Source: Temnothorax longispinosus
Lineage: Eukaryota > Arthropoda > Insecta > Hymenoptera > Formicidae
Length of the DNA: 64,000 nt
NCBI RefSeq assembly: GCF_030848805.1
Contig: NC_092369.1
Location: 558,001 to 622,000 of the forward strand
Direction of reading: 5' to 3'
Shown: positions 1 to 10,156 of the stretch, piece after piece
Numbering within the stretch: position 1 is the first letter of the stretch
How the letters are laid out: every line of letters starts with the position of its first letter
Position numbers and translations under genes: made by a program
The notes under the pieces: model-generated
What the model saw: only the letters and a program-made list of their open reading frames with translations
Told to the model about the DNA's origin: nothing
Database searches by the model: none

Positions 1-737
1 ATATAAGTGCTGTCTGGGATTATCTTAAGCGAGAACGTACTCTGATTCTTTTTTTATTTACGCATCGCGATTGTGCGCCTTTGAAAGAAAGGTGCGGAGA
101 GAGTCGGTCTGTAGTGCAAATATACCTACAACGAGGGTCACCCTGAGCTCCGCGAGTGTGACGGCGTAGCGCGCGATAATTCACTCTCGGTCGTGCGGCA
201 GCCTCTGGAAATGGAGTCACCGTCCCGACACAGAGTAAGGTTGGGGCCGCACGGCTTAAACGGGTTTGTATCCTCGATGAGGGGCAAATTAAGTTAGCAC
301 GAAAACAACCTATACACCTCTCGAACCAAGCTCTCTCGGCGCGGCACGACGCGCCGCCTGTCCGACCTGCATAAATATGTATACGTGTTTTACGGCGACC
401 TCCTACATCGCCGTGAGGACGGCAAAATGTCTGCAGGAGAGCGGCAGGATCGAGCGACGCGCGCCGCAGTTGACCGGCAGAATATTCCGGTGCGTTTCTG
501 TTATTTTGATAGACGACTTCTAGAGAAGTAAATTTTTCCACCTCGCGCTCCACCTCGCTGTCGGCGCTTTTTTTTCACGCGCGTCCATCATCACGGTTTT
601 CTCTTTTTATACCCTCGGTCTCGCCCTCTCGTTCAACCCTTTCGCCGCCATCATCCGCCTCTAGCTCGGATGCGCAGAGCGCGTCCAGGATTTAACGCAG
701 ATTAATCTGTTTGTTGATCCGGACCACCCCGGCTCCT

Positions 738-741
<4 letters not shown>
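1..741. other. GC-moderate sequence without a supported gene
   Basis: A 177-codon open frame runs on the minus strand at 20-553, but its composition is Arg/Ala/Cys-rich and shows no domain, signal peptide or repeat I recognise. No splice-supported gene is seen. The right edge runs into a CT microsatellite. Confidence 0.5.

Positions 742-808
<67 letters not shown>
742..808. repeat. (CT)n microsatellite
   Basis: About 33 uninterrupted CT dinucleotides. It creates an artificial Arg-Glu repeat protein on the minus strand at 661-870, which is not a gene. Confidence 0.97.
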
Positions 809-811
<3 letters not shown>

Positions 812-1729
812 GCGTGCGTCCTCGTTTCCACTGATTTACCCGGTTCCGCGAGTGACGGCTGGCGTTTCATAATACCCCCGCTTGGTAGACGAGGTGCATC
901 GCGCCCCTTCGTCTATTTTCTCGTCATTTTCCCGGTTTTTTTCTCTTCGGCAATAATGGAGAATGACAGGTACGAGCAGAATAAACAAAATTTCGCCGTA
1001 TATCGGGGTTATAACAGAGGCTTTTTTTGTAACGAAATGCGAAAAGTGGGTAGGACGTCGACTAGTGCCGGATACATTTCTTTTTTTATTTTGCATCGTA
1101 CAGCGATGATTCGACACGAGAAACGAGGGAGTTCAAGGATGCATTTAAAGGGATATAAACCAGCAGGATTGATCACCACGTGGGTGACGACACGACGAGG
1201 GCGGGTCACGCAATTAACATCAAAAGTTCGTCTATCGCCACTTAAATGGCCAGCCAACGGAACAATCTGCCGGATTTGTCAGAATTTCTGAAGGGTCGAT
1301 GGATCGACCTTCCACAAACGTGATGGTTTTCAGTCATTTATATATAGGGCGAAAATAATTTATGATTAAGTAATTTGTCATATCGCATTATTTGAACAAG
1401 TTGACAAGCTGAAAAATATATAGAAGTGATTAATAAAGTTCATCGAATGATTCCGACTAGATATTATTATAATTAATAAATGAGAATTTGTGAAAACTCT
1501 GTTTATATTTCATACTATGATGTGGAGATGTGCGAATCAAGGACTTTTGATGTCGAATCGAATCGAATATTTCGAATCAAATCGTTGTGATATAATTTTT
1601 AGTTAAAAATATAATTATTATTATTGAATTTTAACACGTAGGTTTTTTTTAACTCCACATTCATATTACGATCTGTCCTACGGACATTCAGTAACAAGTT
1701 GTGTATAATTAATTAATTATTGGCTTGCT
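809..1729. other. Gene-free stretch
   Basis: Three short overlapping frames (836-1291, both strands) contradict each other and have no recognisable domain. From about 1320 the sequence becomes AT-rich. A short CGAAT-rich stretch with inverted character lies near 1552-1585. Nothing else is supportable. Confidence 0.5.
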
Positions 1730-2835
1730 CGGTGTATGTCCACTGACATACTAAGAAATAATTACATCAATATAGTATTGCTTTTGTTGCTGTGTATGTT
1801 ACTTTAAATATTGTTGCACTTCTCTATTCTTAACTTCTGATAGCATATTTTTTACTTTATTAGTAAAATACAGTTAATTGCCTTTTAATTTGCGGACATG
1901 ATAATTTTCTAACCTTTCTTTTGTAAGCAACCTTTTCCCTGATACTCATTGGGTACAAGTATTGTCTTTAATTGTGGCTTTGGGATTAGTTTTCCAGGCA
2001 GCTTGTTGTACGCACTCATTAAAGTCCTGCATTACAAACATTATGTCCTCATTATTTTTTAAGGGTACATTTTTGTTAAGGTTATCTTCCACATCCTGCC
2101 GGAATTGGCGCCAGTCTGTTTTACTACTGTAAAGCCTGCATGTGATATCATTTTCTATAAATTGACTACTCAAATTTATTATAATCGAGGTATGGTTCGA
2201 GGAGAGATCAAAGCTCGGTTTGCAAGTAACATATCTCTTAGAGATTCCTTTAATGATAGCAAAATCTATGATGTCAGGGATCCTGTTTTTATCACTAGGC
2301 CAGTAAGTAGGTTGCCCAGTTGAGATGACACTGAGATTTAATGCATTGACAGCATAAAGCAACTCCCTTCCTTTGGGTGTAATCGGTCTGGATCCCCACT
2401 GCGTATGTTTTGCATTGAAGTCTCCTGTCGCCATGAACCTTGGTCCAAGCTATTCGAAGAATTGTTTAAACTGTTCCTTCTTGTTTGCATATTTTGGGAG
2501 GGCAATAGACAGCTGATAGAACCAGTAGACTGATCCAATCCTCAACTACAACATTTGTTGCTTAAATATGTTTCTGTTTATAGGGGTTTGTTATATGATA
2601 TTTGATATTATTTTTTATTGAGATGGCAGTTTCACCATGCGCAGTGCCATATCTGGATGCATTGCATGCTTGATAGAATTTGTACCCAGACATAACAGAA
2701 GTAGTTTTTATTAGTAAAATGTGTTTCTGAGATCATCATTATGTCTATGTTGTGCATATTAATAAAGGCTTTCAATTCAAGAAAGCGTTTGGCTAGCCCA
2801 TTAACATTCCATGAGGCAATCTTTAATTCGTTGAA
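1730..2835 (-). pseudogene. Jockey-like non-LTR retrotransposon ORF2, endonuclease domain (broken)
   Basis: Read on the minus strand this is the apurinic-endonuclease-like domain that starts ORF2 of Jockey/I-type LINEs, the enzyme that nicks the target site. The order fits the family: KIASWNVNGLAKR near 2820-2785, SETHF near 2725, SAVYCPP near 2505, then an open stretch 2434-1946 with GDFNAKHTQWGS (catalytic Asp/Asn), PDIIDF and SNH, where the usual motif is S-D-H. There are frameshifts and stops between SETHF and VYCPP, a frame change just after VYCPP, and a TAG shortly before the GDFNAKH stretch. Homology fades below about 1730, and no reverse transcriptase follows, so the element is 3'-truncated here. 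The start overlaps the end of ORF1 in another frame, as usual for the group. It is dead as a coding unit. Confidence 0.88.
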
Positions 2836-3065
2836 GGCGACGACATTTTGGCGATGATACTAGACATTAGATTGAACATGGAGATCATCTGCTTCATGAG
2901 TTCCTTAAGCATATCCATTACCTCCTGATTACTAGTATTACTATCATTACTAGTTTTATGTATTTTACTTTCCAATGTCAATTGATCGTTTCCTTGCATG
3001 TAATTCGTGTTACTACTAGCAACTTGGGCGCAGTGATCGGCGAAAAAATATTTTTCATTATTCAA
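2823..3065 (-). pseudogene. Jockey-like element ORF1, C-terminal tail
   Basis: The last part of the gag-like ORF1 of the same element. The sequence is polar (Asn/Ser/Gln-rich), then a Met/Leu-rich helical stretch (MLKELMKQMISMFNLMSS) just before the stop. That pattern is typical of the ORF1 end in Jockey-like LINEs, directly upstream of and overlapping the ORF2 endonuclease start. The open frame begins at a Met inside the adjoining AT-rich DNA, so that Met is not a natural start; the true upstream part lies beyond the AT-rich block, at 4087-4774. Confidence 0.7.
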
Positions 3066-4150
3066 TTTTTAAATATTAAAGTAATTATTAATAAGCAAAA
3101 ATATAATATTAAGTGCCAAAAAAGAAAAAAAAATAATTTATTTTTATTTACTAAGCAATATGTAAATAATTTCAAAAAAAAATTATTTTTACAAAAATTA
3201 TTAATAATTTAACATTATTTCGTAATTTTTTAACAATTTAATAATAAATCGAGAATTATAACTAATTTTTTCATTTATTTATTTTTCAAAAAATGAATAA
3301 TTTTATAATTTCTAATTTTCTAAATAATAATAATGGAAAAAAAATAATTTTTAATTTTCCCCAAAATTATTTATTAATTAAATATTTTCTAATTTTTTTT
3401 TAAATTAACAATTAAATAGAAATAATTTCTGTTTCTCATCCTTGACTCTGAAACAAGTCCTCTTGGCAAAGATAAGCATGAACATGAGATGACTGACAAT
3501 ATCAGAGATATTGGGCGACGAAGGGGACACCATAGAGTTCTTGATTACACTTATTTCACACGTTAATGATAAAACAGAAAATTGTTCTAAGGATGCCAAT
3601 ATTCTTTAGACAACTAAAAAAATAATTGTGTACGAAAAATTGCAGCAAATAAAAAATTTAAATGCGGATTTAAATGCGAATTTTCAGTACAAAAAAATTG
3701 TTTAGTATAGTTAACTTTATCGTTTCCTTTCTCCTACAACTGATATATTCCTAAAAACGCGGATACTTTACAAATTAATAAATGCTAATTTTCTCAAAAA
3801 TTAGTAATATATTTTCTAACAATTATTAATTGCTCAAGGGACAAATAATATACTTTTTAAAAACTACTAATTTTTCAAAAAATGAGTAATATTTTTTTCC
3901 GAATAAATAATTTTTTTAAAAATTGACAGTATTTTAATGTAATTGCCAATTTTTTAAATTATGAACAATATAATTTTGATTATTTATTAATTCCTCAGAC
4001 AGAGTATTATATTTCTAATCAATTAATAATTATTTTAAATTTAGAGCTTAGTGTTTTATTAATTACTAATTTTTTGTAAATTAAAATTAAAAATATTCAA
4101 ATTTTTTATTTTTGATTAATTGAAAATAACTGCCGATATCAGTTCTAAAA
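3066..4150. other. AT-rich block interrupting the retrotransposon ORF1
   Basis: Roughly 1.1 kb of very AT-rich sequence with many short ATTAATTT/AAATTAGT variants, lying between two parts of one ORF1. A less AT-rich island at about 3425-3610 encodes an unrecognised 64-residue minus-strand frame. Short GATCACTG/CAGTGATC words occur near both edges (about 4165 and 3033). It could be an inserted element or expanded low-complexity DNA; no clear terminal repeats are seen. Confidence 0.5.
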
Positions 4151-4774
4151 ACAGAATTTTTGCTGATCACTGCTTGGACGTATGAAAGACTTTCAACTGT
4201 TCTCTCTAAGGCATTACCCTTAGGTATTGGAGCATTCGACGGTGCCTCCCTAGTAGTTACTCTCGCTCTAAGGGCCGGATATCTGGTTTTTTGCAATTGC
4301 TTATATACTCCGCAGCCCAATTATAATTTACCGGATGATTACCGTCGCATAGTACACACTTTACCTCATTAGATCTAGTTTTTCTTGAGCAATTTATTGT
4401 CAAATGCTCTTCTGCACATTTAACACATCTTGGTATGCGATGGCAAAATTTTTTGGTGTGCCTATATCTTTGGCATCTTGCGCATTGCGGAATTTCTCTC
4501 TTAGGACGAGTGGGTTCAAAGCTTACTCGACAGTGTAGTAAGGTCTTAATGTTGTAGATGTCCTTATTATTAGCTCCCGCTTTTATTCAACAATAAACAT
4601 AGGCAGAGGTCTCTTAGTTGTTCTTTGCTTAATATTCCAAATATTGACTACGGTATGACCCAATTCTTCAATTGCTGTTTTTATGTCATCACTTCTAGTT
4701 GTGGGATGCATATTCTTTAGAAATACTCTAAAGCTTCTATCTTATTTTGCCTTATACGTGTGAAATTCTGTATT
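4087..4774 (-). pseudogene. Jockey-like element ORF1 (gag-like) with RRM-like and CCHC zinc-knuckle region
   Basis: Minus-strand translation gives, in order: NTEFHTYKAK at the 4774 end; the RRM-like region that precedes zinc knuckles in these proteins (SFRVFLKNMHPTT, then ELGHTVVNIWNIKQ); and three knuckles, CARCQRYRHTKKFC, CVKCAEEHLTINC and CVLCDGNHPVNYN-GC. GCGVYKQLQKTRYPALR and SYVQAV follow. ORF1 proteins of this kind bind the element RNA. In-frame stops (after AK near 4744 and after FIVE near 4595) and frame changes show decay. The open stretch 4087-4320 ends in a tail from the AT-rich block. The coding match stops abruptly at 4774, where a different repeat starts. Confidence 0.88.
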
Positions 4775-4985
4775 GCTTCCTCATAGAGAAAGCTTTGTTC
4801 TCGTAAAAAAAATTTTTTTTAGTTGCCGCTGCCAATGTGTTCAGAATGTTCTAAAACGTCGAAAAATCGCAATTTTAAAAAAATGTCCGTATATGTGTGT
4901 GTATGTGTGTGCCAAATTGGGTCTAATCAACCAAATTTTAAAGAATTATATATGAAATAAGAGTAGAAAAGACTGAAGAATATAA
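4775..4985 (+). repeat. Hairpin-ended interspersed repeat, copy A
   Basis: Starts with GCTTCCTCATAGAGAAAGC, a variant of a near-perfect hairpin (GCTTCCTC, loop ATA, GAGGAAGC). It continues with an A-run/T-run, GTTCTAAAACGTCGAAAAA, ATGTCCGTATATGTGTGTG and a block ending ATTATATATGAAAT. The same blocks recur at 5592, 10,240, 40,700-41,600 and 43,100, so this is a dispersed family I cannot classify. It abuts the retrotransposon ORF1 exactly. Confidence 0.75.
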
Positions 4986-5245
4986 TAGAATTAATTTTTA
5001 TTTTGGAAATTATTTTATTGTAATTAACAATTTTATTTTACTCATGATGTCAGCCAACACTTTTTAATAATAAACAAATTTTGTGATAACTGATAACTGT
5101 GATTATAATAGGTTATCGTTTGGAATTTACAAATATATAAGTATTGTGTTTGTGAATTAATAAATTTCTTACTTATTTTCAAAATAAGTTAATAACTGTA
5201 CTGTTGAAATTCAACCAGATATGACTGCCATACTCGAATCCCTTA

Positions 5246-5384
5246 GTCCCGGTCTACAATAGGTGTTTTAAGCCCTAAGCCTTAAGAAATTGTTCAATTA
5301 CAGTTGAATTTGAGGAGAATAATTGACTGTGATTGGTGAATTTCTTAGGGTTTAGGGCTTAAAACACCTATTGTAGACCGGGAC
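5246..5384. mobile_element. 139-bp MITE with TTA target duplication
   Basis: The terminal inverted repeats are about 45 bp (GTCCCGGTCTACAATAGGTG at the left; its reverse complement ends at 5384), flanked on both sides by TTA (5243-5245 and 5385-5387). A 3-bp TTA target site and no coding capacity suggest a PIF/Harbinger-type non-autonomous element. The two arms are almost identical, so the insertion is not very old. Confidence 0.8.
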
Positions 5385-5591
5385 TTACACAACGCATGCG
5401 CATAAATTCTGTACGTACTTTTTGGGTCCATGTATTTCGTAGGAGTTGGTACTTGACAATCTAGTATATAAATTAATATGGACCCACGTACGCTCACCAA
5501 CCGCATGTCCCAACAAATTTTCTCTTTCACTTTCACTTCATACGGAAAAAAAATCAAACCTGCTTCGTTGATAAACAGTGAGTAATAAATC

Positions 5592-5825
5592 AATAAAGCT
5601 CATAAAGGAAGCTTTGTTTTCGTTAAAAAAAAATTTTTTTTGTTTTTTCTGAATGTGTTCAGAATGTTCTAAAACGTCGAAAAATTGCAATTTTAAAAAA
5701 TGTCTGTATGTGTGTATGTGTGTGTGTATGTGCCAAATTTACCGAAATTTCTATAACTCCACAACTAATCAACCAAATTTTAACGAATTATATATGAAAT
5801 AGGGGTAGAAAAAACTGAAGAAGGA
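5592..5825 (+). repeat. Hairpin-ended interspersed repeat, copy B
   Basis: Second same-strand copy of the family at 4775. It shares the AGCTTTGTTTTCGTTAAAAA block, the A-run/T-run, GTTCTAAAACGTCGAAAAA, a TG-rich stretch, and TTATATATGAAATAGGGGTA near its end. The hairpin at its left end is degraded. Confidence 0.75.
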
Positions 5826-6170
5826 CAAATTTTTTTTAATGAAAACCCTCAAAAATGACACAAATTGATAGGGTTTCGAAAAGACGAATTCAACGACCTT
5901 TATATAAACCCCATACAAAAATAACACCAATCAATAGATTCGAAAAAATGAATCCAACTACCTACATATTTATTATGCTTATCGTGGAAATTACGACCGC
6001 AGTGAATTTTTGATGATCAATACCCTTCACAGGTTATTCTCAAAAATTCACTGCGGTCCTAATTTTTACGATAAGCATATAAAAATATAGATCGTTAAAT
6101 TCGTCTTTTTGAATCCTATCGATTAGTGTTACTTTTGTACGGAGTTTTTATTTAAAAAATTTGACACTCC
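5826..6170. repeat. Long imperfect inverted repeat (fold-back)
   Basis: The left arm (about 5826-6016) and right arm (about 6034-6170) are reverse complements around a short unpaired centre. The innermost paired block is GACCGCAGTGAATTTTTGA versus its complement. The left arm contains an internal duplication of the GAC/GAATCCAAC block absent on the right, so the arms have unequal length. It is probably a fold-back or MITE-like element. Confidence 0.7.
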
Positions 6171-7079
6171 CAATGCCCCTCGAAATCCAGTACGGAAGGA
6201 TACGATTTTATCATGCTAAAAATCATCTCAAAGTAATCCCATTAAAAAACGTTTTTTGATTTTTCGTCTAACTTTGATAGTTTCCGAAATATCAGCGTGG
6301 ACGGATTAAATCAAACACCCTGTATAAGAGATATTCTAAGAGGCCAGTTTATGTTTATATTCCATACACCAGCACACACAATTTATTCTATATACATTCA
6401 AATAAAAAATATTTGCAAATAACATGTAATATAATCTTTTTTTTAGTTTTTTGATTATTTTTGTTCCTTTTATTCCTTTTTGAAAGCTATAGAGCAAGGT
6501 AACAAAAAATTGTCACTCTATTTGCATACAAGAGGTTCGGCGATTATTATCGGACATCCTAATATATACCTATATCACAAGAAATAAAAAAGTGTTGTAA
6601 AGAATATAATAAGACCAAAATTAAAACATATACAACAATTATATATAATTTATTCTATAATAAAATAATAATGCAATATATAGTGACAAAACTTTTTAGT
6701 TTGACTGACATATTTTAAACTTTAATTTTGTAAATAACATTCCAAAATAGAAGTACAATTAGTTAATAGGAAAGTTAAAATAATAATTATAATAAAAGTA
6801 GTGTTTTTAAAAGTAGATATCTTATACATTATTCTTTGTAGAACAAAATGTGTTTTGTTAACTAAAATATATTTTTTTAATGCTGCGTTCTAAATGTTCT
6901 AATATTCACTGCGAGTATTAAAAATCTATAGTTTACGTCACGTATGCAGGCAGACAAAAATGTCAGTACTTACTAGCAACGTGAATGGAAGTAAAATAAA
7001 CTTACATTATATAATCTTTATGCTATGATTATAAATATGTGATATTATAATACATTTCTTCTTCTTTTAGAGAGAAAGT
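6171..7079. other. Repeat end plus AT-rich gene-free DNA
   Basis: The segment 6171-6325 ends in CACCCTGTATA, the mirror image of TATACAGGGTG at 10,157; both point toward the F-box gene. This type of end is common among insect repeats, but I cannot assign a family. From 6330 to 7079 the sequence is AT-rich, with no supported gene, and leads into a polypyrimidine tract and AG just before the first F-box gene exon. Confidence 0.5.
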
Positions 7080-8806
7080 ATGACATCCCATTATCAACCC
7101 TTTTATTGCGAGAGTTGTAATCGATATCCATATATTGGCAAGTATCGGTAGGAGAAGAGGATAGTGTTGACTTTATCTATCAATTTGTGAAGAAAAGATT
7201 TGTTCCTAAGACACAACAATGTTATATCATACTGCATATTTCATACTGGCCCTGACATAATTGGGCCACCCAAATCTCTAAACTATGGAGGACTATTTCA
7301 TTTACCTTTCAGGAGCTCTGGATTAGGATTGACCTTCGTGGGTATGTGTATATTTCCTGGTGTTATCTGTTATATATTTCCCTATATAGAATAATCGCAA
7401 TCTAATTTACGCTACAAGATTTGTATTATTTGACACTTTTTGACTTGTCAATTCAGAGAAATGATAATGATATCGATATCTCAACATCTCCATGGCAATA
7501 CAAAGAACCTTTGCAATGGCCTAATTTTATAGATTTTTTTGATCAGGCAAAGCTAGAAAATAATTATATTGGTATGTAGTATTTAAATTGATAAATAAGA
7601 TATCGTTAGATAAGTTGGGTTGAGAAAAGAGTATAATTATATTTTCTATTTTGAAGATATCGAGTTTCATGAAGCTGTATATCCAATCAGAGTCTCTTTA
7701 TACGAAATAATCCTGGAAACGTAATTCAAATTTTGGCTCAAAATTCTAATAATCAGTGGCTTCAGTTGTGGAATGGATCGTCTCAGATTGTGTTCTCAAC
7801 ATCAAGATTATTTGCCCCACCCTTATCGCATCCATGTAACTTTAAAACTAAAATGCTCAGATTAGTATTTGAGAACAGCTCACCTAAATCTTACACAAAG
7901 CTAAATGCTGTGATGCTTATCGGTACATCAGATGATTTCTAAAAATCCTAACGAGAGTTTAACTAATCTGTTAAAAAAATTCAACTGCATGTACTCTTTA
8001 TACCGTGAGGATGATAATTTAACAGCAGATTTGAAAAGTGCACACTTGGATATAATTCATCTGCAAGCAAATTTTCCTGAATCTTGCGTTATTTGTAAAA
8101 GGTATTATTATCGTCGACATTAGGTGAATTCAAATTCTTTTATTTTGTTAATAATAAAAATAAATTTGGATCGACGTTATTTGCAGCAGTGTAAGGACTT
8201 CTCGAGACGTAATCCCTGGCCATGTGCAACCTCTTGGACAGATATACTGGCGTTGTCTCTTACCAAAAAATCATACGAATAATGCACAGAATATGAAACT
8301 CTCTGCGGATAAATCCAAGGAGCTACTACGTTGCAGTTTGTCTGCGCTTCCTGTAAAGTATCCTAAGAAGTTTATTTCTTATAATAATATTTATTGTAAT
8401 GTCATCTCATTTATTAAAGTTTTATATTTTATTTTTGCAGGATAAAATACTACTAAACATATTTAAAAACTTAGATTTGACGACGCTACACCGTATAAAA
8501 TATATAGATAAACGCTTTAATAATGTAATACAGGACCGTGAACTCTATATGCGTTTGAACATGCGATGTGTATCTCGTAGAGATATGCGCGATATGTTTT
8601 GTTACTTTACACCTAGATGTAAATCTTTACAACAGTTAGATCTTACGGGAATCGACTTTGATGTTATGGATTTCGTAAATTTTCTTGATAATAGCGGCAG
8701 GCGTTTAACGCACTTAAGATTAAGTGGCTGCAAATCTGTTAACAGTCAAGCCCTACTTAAAATTTCAAAGATATGCAAAAATTTTAAAGGTATGTATACA
8801 TGTATA

Positions 8807-9201
8807 CCCAGATAGCAAAGCGTGTCTGAAAAAAATCACGCAAACCTGTGATTGCTTTAATGATGCTGGCAACTTGCCGTACATTTGCTTCAATTGATTT
8901 CAAGTAATTTAATGTTTAAAGCAACACGCAGGCAACATTGGATATATGTATTGCCAGCAATTTGTCGGCAAGAGAGTTGCATCAAATTTACTTCACGTTG
9001 CTAGCAATATGACAGCATTGTGTGAACCTACAAATTATATTACAGCACACAAGTTGCTGCCAAGTTGCTATACAAAATTGTTATATCGTAAAGGCATCAA
9101 CTTGCCGACAAATGCGGACTCAGTTGCCACAATTCTGATAGCAACACATACTATGTTGTCGGCGACATGCCAGCAACAATGCAAACACGTTGCTACCTGG
9201 G
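8807..9201. mobile_element. 395-bp TIR element inside an intron of the F-box gene
   Basis: The ends are CCCAGATAGCAAAGCGTG and, on the other strand, CCCAGGTAGCAACGTGT, flanked by TA on both sides (8805-8806, 9202-9203). The inside is rich in GTTGC/GCAAC words (for example GGCAACTTGCCG and AAGTTGCTGCCAAGTTGC). The 88-residue frame at 8946-9212 lies wholly within it and is an accident. It is probably a non-autonomous DNA transposon with a TA target site. Confidence 0.75.
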
Positions 9202-9206
9202 TACAT

Positions 9207-9262
9207 ATATAGTATATAATAGTATATAATATAGTATATAATATAGTATATAGTATATAATG
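9207..9262. repeat. TAGTATATAA tandem repeat
   Basis: Several imperfect tandem units of about 10-12 bp (TAGTATATAATA variants) directly beside the intronic MITE. Confidence 0.8.
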
Positions 9263-10156
9263 ATTATCAAGATTTTTTTACTGGTAAATCGCATATGACC
9301 GATACACATTTTTTTTAGAATTGGATCTAAATGATTGTGATTGCATAGACAATAAAGAATTTTGGTGTCTCAAAAATCTAAATGGTTTGGAATATTTAGA
9401 CCTTTCTGGTACTCGTATAAAAGCTAAACGTCTTTGCAAAATACTGCGAAAGAATCAACGGATGCGTGAGTTACATTTACAGTCAACATATTGGGAGTAT
9501 GTAAAGCTAGACGCCGTTGCAATAGAGTTGAAAAATTCGTGTCCAGACTTCGAAGGAATAAATTTACTGACTACATGTGATCTTACGTCGCAGGGTGTAA
9601 ACGCCCTCGCTAACTGTAATAATTTACGAAAAGTGTATCTTAACTTGTAAGTGTGTACTTTTTAATTTTATTTTAAAATACATATTACCGTATTCTTTGT
9701 CGAAATTTGTGTGTTTGCTTTTCTTGCGAGCATCTTGAAAAGTTACATTAATTTTTATGTGATTGAAGTACTATAATAATTATATGATTTTTGTTACAGA
9801 TTCAGATTGTTACTCAATCGCTGATAATAGCTTGGACAGATTACTTTCTTCCTGTCAACGCCTGGAAGTAGTTTCTTTGTGCTTTATTGTCCTCACTGAT
9901 CACAAGTTGGAATTACTAGCGCAGTGCAAAAATTTAAAAAAGTTATATCTTTCTCGAGTGAAACTTGATATACCTGATAAATATTCCGTTATTTTCGAAA
10001 AATGCTCTAAACTACAAGAGTTTTATCCCATAAGATGTAACGTTAGTGATTGTTTAACTAACAAATGGAAGGAAAAATATCCGCATGTGTCCGTTTACAC
10101 ATTCAACGAAGACAACGAAGACTAATATGAATTGTTTTTGTTTACCATTATGTAAT

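Larger units (their letters stand above)
7080..10125 (+). pseudogene. FBXL4-like F-box/leucine-rich-repeat gene, probably decaying
   Basis: Related to FBXL4, a substrate adaptor of SCF ubiquitin ligases (mitochondrial in mammals). Seven exon segments can be placed: about 7080-7341 (degenerate), 7457-7571, 7657-8101, 8187-8352, 8441-8789, 9319-9646 and 9800-10,125, with GT..AG introns. The middle exons encode the FBXL4-type beta-sandwich part (IEFHEAVYPIRVSLYE, NPGNVIQILAQNSNNQW, CNFKTKMLRLVFENS). An F-box follows, split by an 88-bp intron (CSLSALP then DKILLNIFKNLDLTTLHRIK), then cysteine-type LRRs (LTHLRLSGCKSVNSQALLKI, LEYLDLSGTRIKAK, LKKLYLSRVKL) to a natural stop after NEDNED. Breaks: loss of 4 bp (or 1 bp) near 7707; a compensating 2-bp loss or 1-bp gain near 7934; a one-base frame offset at the 9646/9800 junction; frame changes in exon 1. 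Intron phases otherwise match. A MITE sits in the 529-bp intron. Sequencing errors could mimic some breaks. Confidence 0.8.

Noticed and set aside
20..553. 177-codon minus-strand frame at the window edge
   Set aside because: No domain or family recognised; could be a fragment of something outside the window, but nothing in the sequence supports it.
7080..7150. Short zinc-finger-like stretch (FYCESCNRYPYIGKYR) at the start of the F-box gene
   Set aside because: Weakly like the first half of a ZZ-type finger, but only two cysteines and then a stop; too short to call.
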